Shown piece after piece: positions 51,271 through 60,246 of a DNA stretch of 62,243 nucleotides. Numbering within the stretch: position 1 is the stretch's first letter; each line of letters begins with the position of its first letter. This DNA is from Chitinophaga pinensis. GTDB lineage: Bacteria; Bacteroidota; Bacteroidia; 2-12-FULL-35-15. Below the pieces are notes generated by a model. That model had not been told where the DNA came from, did not search any database, and saw only the letters and a list, made by a program, of their open reading frames with translations. The position numbers and the translations under genes were made by a program. The stretch covers positions 1 through 62,243 of the forward strand of contig CAMCYR010000012.1 of assembly GCA_945885475.1 (NCBI GenBank), written 5' to 3'.

Positions 51271-52125
51271 TTAATAAAAATGGTTATTCTGCTTTTGCCA
51301 GAATTTGATTAAAATAAAACCAAAAAGCATTCCACCAAGGTGTGCAAAATGAGCAACATTATCAGTCGGACTATTCGCAATACCAGAAAATAATTCCATT
51401 GCGCCATAAAGAATTACAAACCATTTTGCTTTGATAGGGATGGCGAAATAGATGTAGAGCATCGTGTTTGGGAATAACATTCCAAATGCAAGTAAAATGC
51501 CGAAAACGGAGCCGGATGCCCCAACTACGACAGGTGCATTTAAAAAATCAGCTTTAAACAGGTACATATAATCAACGGTAATCCGAAGTGCTTCTGAATA
51601 ATTTTGGGATTCAATTGCTTGATTATAAAAAGTAGGAATTGTTTCATTAAAATGATTCAACATTTCAATATTCGAAAATTTCAGATGTTCTGAATCTAAA
51701 AATACCTGAAAAGATTCCAGCGATGGATTGGAAATATAAGCGTTGATTACATTTAATGTTGGTTGAATCTGAAAGTATACAACTGCATAATGACAAACAG
51801 CAGCACCTATTCCTGTAATCATGTAATAAGTCAGAAAACGTTTCGGACCCCATAAATTTTCAAGTGTATTACCAAACATCCATAGCGCAAACATGTTGAA
51901 AAACAGATGCATAAATCCTCCATGCATAAACATGTATGTGATTAGCTGGTAGGGCTGGAATTTCTCAGAAAACGGATAGTGCAAGCCTAATTTATCTTCC
52001 AAATTAATTCCCATATTTGTCATTGCGAGTGCAGCAAGGAAAAACAATCCATTGATGATCAAAAGATTTTTTACTACCAATGGAAGATAACTGAAACTGT
52101 TCGGACGATTTTGTTGAAGTGACAT
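51271..52125 (-). CDS. Rhomboid family intramembrane serine protease (first of a pair)
   Basis: A 284-residue six-helix protease. Motifs are HGGFMHLFFNMFALWMFG, the nucleophile loop VGASGSVFG, and the catalytic histidine in FAHLGGMLFGF. An insertion of about 70 residues between helices (about 115-190, NVINAYISNPSLES to TVDYMYLF) is a notable difference from the second rhomboid and should face the periplasm. Substrates are unknown. A TAAATTCG element lies 24 bases before the ATG. The order mutL, rhomboid, rhomboid, EEP hydrolase is one that recurs in this phylum, as far as I know. Confidence 0.93.
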   Translation of the reverse strand: MSLQQNRPNSFSYLPLVVKNLLIINGLFFLAALAMTNMGINLEDKLGLHYPFSEKFQPYQLITYMFMHGGFMHLFFNMFALWMFGNTLENLWGPKRFLTYYMITGIGAAVCHYAVVYFQIQPTLNVINAYISNPSLESFQVFLDSEHLKFSNIEMLNHFNETIPTFYNQAIESQNYSEALRITVDYMYLFKADFLNAPVVVGASGSVFGILLAFGMLFPNTMLYIYFAIPIKAKWFVILYGAMELFSGIANSPTDNVAHFAHLGGMLFGFILIKFWQKQNNHFY

Positions 52126-52247
52126 GCTGTTACTGATAACGAATTAAAACGAATTTACTTTTCTATTTGTCCTGATCATATCAACACCAGGAGTTCTTTA
52201 TTGTTTTTGTATATGAATTATATTTGTTTCATCACATTATTAATTTT

Positions 52248-54086
52248 CTATTTCTTGAACCGTTTGTCAAGATCATCACTGGAAAAAGTCGTAATTGTTG
52301 GTTTTCCACTCGGAGTGCTGTAGGGCATTCTGCAAGCAAAAAGTTCATCAATGATCGTATGCATTTCTTCCTGCGTAAGAGATTTTCCAGATTTTATAGA
52401 AGTGCTTCGGGCCATCGACCGCGCTAAATTCTCTCTTTTATCTGATTTTAATTCTAATAAATTCTGTTTATAGTTCTCCAATAATCCTTCCAATAATTTT
52501 ACAGAATCAAATGCTGACGTATCGGCAGGAACTCCATGAATGATGAATGTATTTTTGCCAAATTCACTGATATCGAATCCTAGCGTTTGAATCTCAGAGT
52601 GCAATTCTTTCATAAGTTCAAAGTCAGGAGTGTTCAATTCAATTGTTTTTGGAAAAAGTTCTTGTTGTGAAGCCGATTTGTTCTTTTCGAAACCATCCAA
52701 CATACGTTCATATAAAATACGTTCATGAGCACCTTGTTGGTCGATAACCATAAATCCGGTTTTAATGTGAGTTAAAATGTATTTATTGTGCAGCTGGTAA
52801 GTTAGTTTTTTATTGCTTTCGTGGAGATCATTGTCCCACTCAGTATTGATTGTTTGTTGGCTTTCTTCTTCTTTTTTTATTTCAAAAGCCAGTTGATTGT
52901 CTGCATGTCTGCTATATAATTTTTCCCAATTGCTTTTATTGGAAAGCTCTCGTTCAGCACCTTGTATTTTATCGGTTTTAAACGGGTTATAATTCTCGTC
53001 TACTTTTATAGTGGGTTGTCTGTATATTCCATCAATAGGCTTGAGCGGCATGTTATATAAATGAGCTTCCTGATCGAAATCCAGACTGGGTGATATGTTG
53101 AATTGTCCGAGTGATTTTTTTACTGTAGAACGTAAAAACGCATAGATCGCTTTTTCGTCTTCAAATTTAACTTCGGTTTTTGTGGGGTGAATATTAATAT
53201 CAATAGTTTTAGGATCTACATCCAGCATTAGAAAGTAAGAAGCAAAGCTATCCTTGGGCAGTAATTGTTCGAAAGCAGATTGAACAGCATGATGTAAATA
53301 GCCATTCTTGATAAATCTTTTGTTTAAAAAGAAAAATTGTTCACCTCTGGTTTTTTTTGCAAAATCGGGTTTGATTACAAACCCTTTAATCTTAACAATG
53401 CCGGTGTTTTCCTCTACAGGAACTAGTCTTGTATTATATGAATTGCCAAAAAGTCCCATTAATCGCTGCTTTAATGTACCCGGCTCCAAGTGAAAAACTT
53501 GGGTATTATTGTGATGCAGACTGAATGCAATATTCGGGTTAGGGATACTCACCCGTTGAAATTCATCGATGATATGCCGCAACTCAACTGAGTCGGTCTT
53601 CAGGAAATTCCGTCTGGCAGGTACATTGTAAAATAAGTTCTTTACAGCGATGGAGGTTCCTGCTGCACAATTTGTTGCTTCCTGTTGTTTGATCTCACTG
53701 CCTTCAATATCAATTCGGACGCCTATCTCATCGCCAATTCGTTTGGTTTTTAATTCAACTTGAGCAATTGCGGCAATAGAGGCAAGTGCTTCGCCTCTGA
53801 AACCCATTGTGCGGATCGCAAATAGGTCATCCACCTTTTTGATCTTGGAGGTGGCGTGGCGCTCAAAGCTCATCCGTGCGTCCGTTTCGCTCATACCACA
53901 GCCGTTATCGATCACTTGAATTAAGGTTTTACCAGCATCCTTTACGATCAGCATTATTTTTGAACCACCTGCATCCAATGCATTTTCCATCAATTCCTTA
54001 ACAGCGGAAGCTGGTCGTTGAACCACTTCCCCAGCGGCAATTTGATTGGCGACCGAATCGGGTAAAAGATGAATAATGTCTGTCAT
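52248..54086 (-). CDS. mutL: MutL, DNA mismatch repair protein
   Basis: A 612-residue GHKL ATPase. The N-terminal ATP-binding motifs are ELMENALDAGGSKI, DNGCGM and TMGFRGEALASI. The C-terminal dimerisation domain ends the protein after a linker of about 80 residues. It couples mismatch recognition by MutS to strand removal. The C-terminal endonuclease motif found in many bacterial MutL proteins, DQHAxxExxxxE, here reads DQQGAHERILYE, and the second metal motif CPHGRP is replaced by TPSGKP. A -7 like element TATTTTTG lies 16 bases before the ATG, and two tiny membrane-protein genes precede it. Confidence 0.95.
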   Translation of the reverse strand: MTDIIHLLPDSVANQIAAGEVVQRPASAVKELMENALDAGGSKIMLIVKDAGKTLIQVIDNGCGMSETDARMSFERHATSKIKKVDDLFAIRTMGFRGEALASIAAIAQVELKTKRIGDEIGVRIDIEGSEIKQQEATNCAAGTSIAVKNLFYNVPARRNFLKTDSVELRHIIDEFQRVSIPNPNIAFSLHHNNTQVFHLEPGTLKQRLMGLFGNSYNTRLVPVEENTGIVKIKGFVIKPDFAKKTRGEQFFFLNKRFIKNGYLHHAVQSAFEQLLPKDSFASYFLMLDVDPKTIDINIHPTKTEVKFEDEKAIYAFLRSTVKKSLGQFNISPSLDFDQEAHLYNMPLKPIDGIYRQPTIKVDENYNPFKTDKIQGAERELSNKSNWEKLYSRHADNQLAFEIKKEEESQQTINTEWDNDLHESNKKLTYQLHNKYILTHIKTGFMVIDQQGAHERILYERMLDGFEKNKSASQQELFPKTIELNTPDFELMKELHSEIQTLGFDISEFGKNTFIIHGVPADTSAFDSVKLLEGLLENYKQNLLELKSDKRENLARSMARSTSIKSGKSLTQEEMHTIIDELFACRMPYSTPSGKPTITTFSSDDLDKRFKK

Positions 54087-54213
54087 AATGGACGAATGGC
54101 TACAAAAATAATACTAAATTATCGAATAAAAGCGGCTGAAGGCAGGAATGATAGACTTACCACAGGCCGGTTGCCGTAAGTGCTTTATTGGTAAGTATTT
54201 GAGGATGGAAATG

Positions 54214-54390
54214 CTATATTTTAGTTTTCAACACATCCCATAAATTGATATCGAACCACTGATGCAGGTAAATTATATAAAGAATTCCAAAAATTAAAGC
54301 GAAAGAAAATAGTAATCCGATTGTCTTGCCAAAAGAATTGCTTCCTGAAACCAAAACACGTGCAACTACTATTTCAACCTTTGAACTCAT
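54214..54390 (-). CDS. 58-residue single-pass membrane protein
   Basis: A short frame, ATG at 54390 and TAG at 54214. The N-terminal half is hydrophilic (MSSKVEIVVARVLVSGSNS), followed by a glycine-containing helix KTIGLLFSFALIFGILYIIY and a polar tail HQWFDINLWDVLKTKI. The composition is that of a real membrane protein. It lies 127 bases before mutL and 30 bases after another tiny membrane gene, so the two may form one transcript. I do not recognise a family. Confidence 0.55.
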   Translation of the reverse strand: MSSKVEIVVARVLVSGSNSFGKTIGLLFSFALIFGILYIIYLHQWFDINLWDVLKTKI

Positions 54391-54420
54391 TTAGCGGAAT
54401 GCCGGAACCAGTATGAATAC

Positions 54421-54567
54421 CTATGTAAGCATTGCAATTCCCGTAAACTTATAAGGATTAATGTCTGTTTTGTAATTTATAATATAATTGGTTATGAAGC
54501 CAGTAAGCAGATTGAGCGTCAAAACGCTGATCATTAATACCATAAGATTAAACAACTTTTTATACAT
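54421..54567 (-). CDS. 48-residue membrane peptide
   Basis: A short frame, ATG at 54567 and TAG at 54421. One hydrophobic helix (LFNLMVLMISVLTLNLLTGF, about residues 5-24) follows a basic start MYKK; the rest is polar, ending in KFTGIAMLT. It precedes the 58-residue gene by 30 bases on the same strand. A longer frame in another phase (54534-54731) overlaps its beginning but is less protein-like. Confidence 0.45.
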   Translation of the reverse strand: MYKKLFNLMVLMISVLTLNLLTGFITNYIINYKTDINPYKFTGIAMLT

Positions 54568-54745
54568 CCGGTTACATTTGATATACAAATCTGCTCAAAA
54601 CTACGATATCCGCGAATGTTGTTTCGTTTTTCAATTAACATTGTTTCGTTGAAAAGTAAAAGTAAATAAAAGGAATGGCGCATTCTTACAAGGTAACTTA
54701 GCATCATAATTGCAAGGATTTTATATATCAAAATTAATTCTCTGA

Positions 54746-57676
54746 ATGAAAAAAATCATCTTCACTATATTTTCTCTTTTTGTTTTTATCTCTGTTAGTT
54801 TTGTCACTAAAACAATCAAACAAGATCCCCCTTTTTATTCTTCTAATACACGTTGGGCTGATTCTGTTTTTAAAACATTGAGTCCGGACGAACGTATTGC
54901 GCAGTTATTTATGGTGGCCGCTTATTCAAATAAAGATAAGGCGCATGTGAAAGAAGTGAAGGACTTGGTAGATAAATATAAAATAGGCGGATTAATTTTT
55001 TTTCAGGGTGGCCCTGTTCGGCAGGCAATGCTTGCAAATTGCTATCAATCGTGTTCAAAAGTTCCATTGTTAATTTCGATTGACGCTGAATGGGGATTGG
55101 CGATGAGATTAGATAGTACAACAAAATTTCCCCGTCAAATGACTTTAGGTGCGATACAAAATGATTCGTTGATCTACGATATGGGTGTCGAAATTGCACG
55201 TCAGACAAAGCGTATGGGGATGCAGATAAATTTTGCTCCCGATATTGATATTAATAATAATCCACTTAATCCGGTGATCGGCAACCGTTCTTTTGGTGAA
55301 AATAAAAAAAATGTAGCCCGAAAAGGAATTATGTACATGAAGGGGATGCAGGATAATAAAGTGCTGGCTTGTGGAAAACATTTTCCAGGGCATGGTGATA
55401 CGGATAGTGATTCTCATAAAACATTGCCAACTATAAAATCCAGTCGCGCCCGTTTAGATACCCTGGAATTGTATCCTTTTAAAGAATTGATTGCGCAAGG
55501 ATTAGGGAGCATGATGGTTGCACATCTAAGTATTCCTGCATTGGATACCACACCCAATCAGGCTTCTACGCTTACAAAAAGTATTGTTACCGGCTTATTG
55601 AAGGATACATTGGGTTTTAAAGGCTTGATCTTTACAGATGCGCTGAACATGAAAGGTGTAAGCAAATTTTATAAGTCGGGTGAAGTGGAAGTGAAAGCCC
55701 TGATTGCCGGAAATGACGTACTACTTTTTCCTGAAGATGTCCCGACAGGAATTAAAGAAGTAAAAGCGGCTGTTGAACGTGGTGAAATTTCTCAGGAAGA
55801 AATTGATAAACGCTGCATGAAAATATTATTAGTTAAGCAATGGTCAGGTTTAAATCATTATTCGAAAATCAAATTAAAAAATTTGTATGAAGATTTAAAT
55901 ACGAAGCAAGCTGAATTGATAAACCGTAAATTAATAGAAGCATCGTTAACCTTGTTACAAAATAAAAACGATATTCTTCCGCTACAAAATTTAGAATCCT
56001 CAAAAATTGCATCCTTGTCTTTAGGGTATAAAGAACTTAGCATTTTTCAGCAAACCCTATCCAACTATTCACCAATAAACCATTTTGGAATAGATAAAGA
56101 TGCAAAACAATCGGTATTTGATTCAATTCTGACCCAGTTAAAAACATATAATCCAATTATAATTCACATTAATAATACGAACAATAAGCCAGATAAAAAT
56201 TTCGGATTAACACCTTCTGTTGTTGCCCTTTTGAAAGCACTTATCAGAGAGCATAAAGTTGTTTTAAATGTTGCTGCAAACCCCTATGTACTTGCTAAAT
56301 TAGATAGTGTACAGTTCGCAGATGCCGTAATCATGACTTATGAAAATAGTGACTACAGTGAAAGTTATTCCGCACAATTGATTTTTGGAGGCCTTGCAGC
56401 AAGCGGTAAATTGCCTATTACCGCTAGTTCCTATTTTAAAGCTGGAATGGGAATCGATACTAAGCAAGTCCGATTTAAATATTCAATACCTGAAGAATTA
56501 AATGTTAGTTCAATCGCCTTATCAAAGATAGATAGTATTGTAGCAAAAGGAATAAAAGATAAAGTTTTTCCTGGTTGTCAGGTATTGGTTGCCAAAAATG
56601 GGGATGTCATTTATCAAAAATCGTTCGGCTATCATACATATGAAACCAAAATAAAAGTAAAGAATACGGATTTATATGATATCGCTTCCATTACTAAAAT
56701 TGCAGCGTCTACCGTTTCGTTGATGAAATTGGTTGACGAAGGAAAAGTAAGGCTGGATGAACCATTGTGTTACTACATGCCTGTTCTGGAAGGAAGCAAC
56801 AAACAAAATATTATGATCCGTGAAATGATGACCCATCAGGCGGGGCTAAAAGATTGGATTCCTTTTTGGACAAAAACAGTAAATAAAGATGGAAATTATA
56901 AAGTGGGAATCTATAATAAAACACCCAATGATTTGTATTCAAGACGGGTAGCAAATGATTTATACATCAGCAAATATTATGAAGATACTATTTATAAACG
57001 CATTATCGAATCGCCGTTAAAAGAAAGTGGTAAATATGTGTACAGTGATTTAGGATATTATTTTATCAAAAAAATCATTGAAGATAAAACAAAGTCCGCG
57101 ATGAATATTTATGTTCAAGAATCTTTTTATGCACCACTTGGATTAACTACAATGAGTTATAAGCCCTTGTCGCGTTTTGATCAGAGCCGGATTGTACCAA
57201 CAGAATTTGATGCGAAATTCAGGAAGCAACAAATTCATGGTGATGTACATGATCAGGGAGCCGCGATGCTAGGCGGTGTAGGCGGACATGCAGGCTTGTT
57301 TTCCAATTCAAATGATTTGGCAGTAATGATGCAGATGTTTATGAATTATGGAACTTATGGCGGAAAGCGCTACATTGATTCTTCAACAGTTGCTGAATTT
57401 ACAAAATGTCAGTATTGTAATGAGAACCGCAGGGCCATAGGTTTTGATAAACCGGAAATGAATCCTGATAAAGATAGTCCGGTTTGTCGATGTGTTTCAT
57501 CTGTAAGTTTCGGTCATGCTGGATTTACAGGAACATTAGCATGGGCCGATCCGACCAATCAGTTAGTGTATATTTTTCTTTCCAATAGAGTGTATCCCGA
57601 TGCGGATGATAATAAACTTGCAAAGTCCGGAATCAGAACGAAAATTCAAGAAGTTATTTACGAAGCGCTGAAGTAG
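54746..57676 (+). CDS. Exported GH3 beta-N-acetylhexosaminidase fused to a serine beta-lactamase-fold domain
   Basis: A 976-residue exported protein with a signal peptide (about residues 3-21). Residues about 35-370 form a GH3 domain of the NagZ type: KHFPGHGDTDSDSH (211-224, with the catalytic Asp-His dyad) and the nucleophile region LIFTDALNMKG (Asp298). A GH3 C-terminal-like region follows (about 390-570). From about 590 there is a class C beta-lactamase/D,D-peptidase fold: SITK (648-651) supplies the serine-lysine pair, YSDLGYY the tyrosine, and GHAGFTG a KTG-like triad. The protein could cut GlcNAc from peptidoglycan fragments and act on the peptide or on D-amino acid esters. Both active sites look complete. 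Confidence 0.92.
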   Translation: MKKIIFTIFSLFVFISVSFVTKTIKQDPPFYSSNTRWADSVFKTLSPDERIAQLFMVAAYSNKDKAHVKEVKDLVDKYKIGGLIFFQGGPVRQAMLANCYQSCSKVPLLISIDAEWGLAMRLDSTTKFPRQMTLGAIQNDSLIYDMGVEIARQTKRMGMQINFAPDIDINNNPLNPVIGNRSFGENKKNVARKGIMYMKGMQDNKVLACGKHFPGHGDTDSDSHKTLPTIKSSRARLDTLELYPFKELIAQGLGSMMVAHLSIPALDTTPNQASTLTKSIVTGLLKDTLGFKGLIFTDALNMKGVSKFYKSGEVEVKALIAGNDVLLFPEDVPTGIKEVKAAVERGEISQEEIDKRCMKILLVKQWSGLNHYSKIKLKNLYEDLNTKQAELINRKLIEASLTLLQNKNDILPLQNLESSKIASLSLGYKELSIFQQTLSNYSPINHFGIDKDAKQSVFDSILTQLKTYNPIIIHINNTNNKPDKNFGLTPSVVALLKALIREHKVVLNVAANPYVLAKLDSVQFADAVIMTYENSDYSESYSAQLIFGGLAASGKLPITASSYFKAGMGIDTKQVRFKYSIPEELNVSSIALSKIDSIVAKGIKDKVFPGCQVLVAKNGDVIYQKSFGYHTYETKIKVKNTDLYDIASITKIAASTVSLMKLVDEGKVRLDEPLCYYMPVLEGSNKQNIMIREMMTHQAGLKDWIPFWTKTVNKDGNYKVGIYNKTPNDLYSRRVANDLYISKYYEDTIYKRIIESPLKESGKYVYSDLGYYFIKKIIEDKTKSAMNIYVQESFYAPLGLTTMSYKPLSRFDQSRIVPTEFDAKFRKQQIHGDVHDQGAAMLGGVGGHAGLFSNSNDLAVMMQMFMNYGTYGGKRYIDSSTVAEFTKCQYCNENRRAIGFDKPEMNPDKDSPVCRCVSSVSFGHAGFTGTLAWADPTNQLVYIFLSNRVYPDADDNKLAKSGIRTKIQEVIYEALK

Positions 57677-57738
57677 ATTGTTTTTTTGCGAAGAACAAAT
57701 TACTTCCCTTAATTTTTATTTATTAATTTAGTAGATTT

Positions 57739-58878
57739 ATGAAAATAGGAATTGTATGTTATCCCACATTTGGTGGAAGTGGAGTTGTGGCAACTGAGCT
57801 TGGAAAAGCCTTAGCCGAAAAGGGACATCAGGTACATTTTATTACCTATAGCCAGCCTGTCCGTTTAGATTTTTTCTCTAGTAATTTATTTTACCATGAA
57901 GTTTCTGTTTCTGATTATCCATTGTTTGAGTACCAACCATATGAGTTAGTATTGTCCAGCAAATTGGTGGACGTAGTGAAATATGAGCAACTTGATCTGT
58001 TACATGTTCATTATGCCATTCCACATGCTTCAGCCGCTTATATGGCAAAACAAATTTTAGCGTCGCAGGGAATAAATATTCCTTTCATAACGACTCTTCA
58101 TGGAACGGATATTACATTGGTGGGAAAAGATCCATCTTTTGAACCCGTTATCACTTTTGCAATCAATCAGAGTGATGCCGTTACATGTGTTTCTGAAAGT
58201 CTGAAGGCAGAAACATATGTAAATTTCCCTGATATAAAAAAAGAGATCAAGGTGATTCCTAATTTTATTTGTCTTGAAGATTATATGCACGATGAGGCGA
58301 TCTGTCAGAAAAAGGTATACGCGCCCTATGGGGAACGTTTGCTTATTCATGTTTCTAATTTTAGGAAAGTAAAACGTGTAGAAGACGTATTGCGGGTGTT
58401 TGACAAAGTGAGAAAACAAATCCCTTCAAAATTAATATTAGTCGGGGATGGTCCTGAACGTCCTGCCATTGAAAAGCTTTGCAGAGAGTTAGATACCTGT
58501 CATGATATACGTTCTTTGGGGAAAATTGTAAACCCGGAACAGATTTTAGCGGTTGCAGATTTGTTTTTATTGACCTCAGAAACCGAGAGCTTCGGTTTGG
58601 CTGCTTTGGAAGCAATGGCTGCAAAGGTTCCTGTAATTTCTACAAATTCGGGAGGGATTCCCGAAGTGAATATTCACGGTTATTCCGGATATATGAGTAA
58701 TGTTGGTGACATAGATGATATGGCTAAAAATGCAATTCATATTTTAAAAGACGATACAATTTTGTCTGAATTCAAGAAAAATGCTTTCGAACAAGCCAAA
58801 AAATTTGATATTTCAAAAGTATTGCCGATGTACGAGGAGCTTTACAGGGAAGTATTAAATCGAAAAAAGGAATCTTAG
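57739..58878 (+). CDS. bshA: BshA, N-acetyl-alpha-D-glucosaminyl L-malate synthase
   Basis: A 379-residue GT4 enzyme, the first step of bacillithiol synthesis: it joins UDP-GlcNAc and L-malate. The N-terminus IGIVCYPTFGGSGVVATELG, the segment HFITYSQPVRLDFF, and HVHYAIPHASAAYMAK are typical of BshA. The donor site has ESFGLAALEAMAAKVPVI and NSGGIPEV. Bacillithiol is the main low-molecular thiol in many Bacteroidota. The other genes of the pathway (bshB, bshC) are not in the window. It follows the GH3 fusion by 62 bases and converges with the SUI1 gene. Confidence 0.95.
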   Translation: MKIGIVCYPTFGGSGVVATELGKALAEKGHQVHFITYSQPVRLDFFSSNLFYHEVSVSDYPLFEYQPYELVLSSKLVDVVKYEQLDLLHVHYAIPHASAAYMAKQILASQGINIPFITTLHGTDITLVGKDPSFEPVITFAINQSDAVTCVSESLKAETYVNFPDIKKEIKVIPNFICLEDYMHDEAICQKKVYAPYGERLLIHVSNFRKVKRVEDVLRVFDKVRKQIPSKLILVGDGPERPAIEKLCRELDTCHDIRSLGKIVNPEQILAVADLFLLTSETESFGLAALEAMAAKVPVISTNSGGIPEVNIHGYSGYMSNVGDIDDMAKNAIHILKDDTILSEFKKNAFEQAKKFDISKVLPMYEELYREVLNRKKES

Positions 58879-58899
58879 CTGAACTGAATTTCAGGTAAA

Positions 58900-59238
58900 T
58901 TATCCACCGGCTTTTTTTGCCTTGTACTTCAGGTCTGTAAGTAATTTTAATACTTTGTCGCGATGATCACCTTGTAGTAATATTTCTACATTTTTTACAC
59001 TTCCTCCAACACCGCATTTTTGCTTTAGGGTTTTTCCTAATGTTTCCAGATCCGACTCATTGCCGATAAATCCGTTTACCCGTGTCACTAATTTACCGCC
59101 ACTGATTCGATCAAGAAAAATTTTCAGATTCTGTTGCTGCGCTGGCAATGATTCCATTGGAGTATCATCCTCTGTATTGAACTGAAAATCTTTATTTGTA
59201 GAAAATACAAAACCGTCTATGTTATTTTTTTTGCTCAT
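58900..59238 (-). CDS. SUI1/YciH-type translation initiation factor-like protein
   Basis: A 112-residue protein of the eIF1/SUI1 family. The C-terminal domain (about 38-112) has the family pattern: KIFLDRISGGKLVTRVNGF, LGKTLKQKCGVGGSVK, then VEILLQGDHRDKVLKLL. Bacterial members such as YciH act in translation fidelity; the mechanism in this phylum is not known to me. The N-terminal 35 residues are polar and variable. The gene lies 54 bases after the diacylglycerol-kinase-like gene on the same strand, and its end is 21 bases from the end of bshA. Confidence 0.93.
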   Translation of the reverse strand: MSKKNNIDGFVFSTNKDFQFNTEDDTPMESLPAQQQNLKIFLDRISGGKLVTRVNGFIGNESDLETLGKTLKQKCGVGGSVKNVEILLQGDHRDKVLKLLTDLKYKAKKAGG

Positions 59239-59292
59239 CGCTTATAAATGATTATAAGATTATTAAAATTCAATTTGTTTAATTATTTTTTC

Positions 59293-60168
59293 CTAAGGAA
59301 CCAGAATGTTCAATGAGGAGGGGTTTACTTTAATCTTTAGCTCTTTTCCGATCTCAATCGGTTCACCATCAATATGGGCAATTTGACCTTCCTGTTTGAC
59401 CAAAACTTCAGTCGTTCTGATTATTTCGAGGAAGGAAGATTGATGTAGGTTGCCTTTTAATAAACGGTAACCGATACGAAGGGCATTCAGAAAATTAAAA
59501 TCTTTTAAAATAGCAATGTCAATTTCTCCGTCAGAAATATTTGCTGTGGGAGCGATCTGCGCATTGTTTCCCCATTGTGAGCCATTTGCAAAACTAATGA
59601 GAAAAGCTTTTTTAAAAATACTTTTATCCTCAATGATCAGTTCGAAATTTTGAGATTTATATCTGGGTAATTCACGTGTGATCACCTTCAGATAAGATGA
59701 AAATCCACGTTTTCCGAATTTAGAAAATTCCCAGCCTATATGTGCGTCAAAACCAATTCCTGCCACATTAACAAATGTTTCATTGTTCATTTTAACAGTA
59801 TCGATGGTGATTGTTTTTCCCGAATTGATCACCTGCATCGCTTTTTTAATGTTGATTGGAATATTTAAATGTCTTGCCAATCCGTTTCCGGAGCCGGTCG
59901 GAATAATCGCTAACACAGTTGTAGTATCAACTAAGCCTCTGGCAATTTCATTTACAGAACCATCGCCACCAACAGCCACAACAATATCAACGTTTCGAGA
60001 TGCGGCATCAGCTGAAAGCTCCATAGCATGTTTCGCTGCTTTTGTATATGCAATTTCATAGTCGAAAAGGGAACGATCGAGCTGCTCATAAATAAGTTTT
60101 TCAATCACTTTTTGACGACCTATTCCTGAAATTGGATTTACAATGAAACAAATTCTTTTTCTCGACAT
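59293..60168 (-). CDS. Diacylglycerol kinase family lipid kinase (YegS/DagK-like)
   Basis: A 291-residue soluble lipid kinase. The nucleotide-binding loop is VAVGGDGSVNEIARG, followed by IPTGSGNGLARHL; FVNAFSN-like features of the first domain and GEPIEIG near the C-terminus complete the family picture. YegS-like kinases phosphorylate lipid alcohols such as diacylglycerol or related sphingolipids; Bacteroidota contain sphingolipids, so a sphingoid-base substrate is possible. It lies between the SUI1 gene and the LTA-synthase-like gene on the same strand, so a lipid-turnover role is plausible. Confidence 0.9.
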   Translation of the reverse strand: MSRKRICFIVNPISGIGRQKVIEKLIYEQLDRSLFDYEIAYTKAAKHAMELSADAASRNVDIVVAVGGDGSVNEIARGLVDTTTVLAIIPTGSGNGLARHLNIPINIKKAMQVINSGKTITIDTVKMNNETFVNVAGIGFDAHIGWEFSKFGKRGFSSYLKVITRELPRYKSQNFELIIEDKSIFKKAFLISFANGSQWGNNAQIAPTANISDGEIDIAILKDFNFLNALRIGYRLLKGNLHQSSFLEIIRTTEVLVKQEGQIAHIDGEPIEIGKELKIKVNPSSLNILVP

Positions 60169-60246
60169 GTAATTGGTTATAGTATGAATTCAAAAAGTAT
60201 GAATTTTAAACAAAGTTCTTTTTATGTCCGGATAATTAATGCTTAT

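Noticed and set aside
54534-54731. 65-codon minus-strand frame upstream of mutL
   Set aside because: Overlaps the better 48-codon frame in another phase; mixed Cys/Arg/Tyr content without a clean helix pattern.
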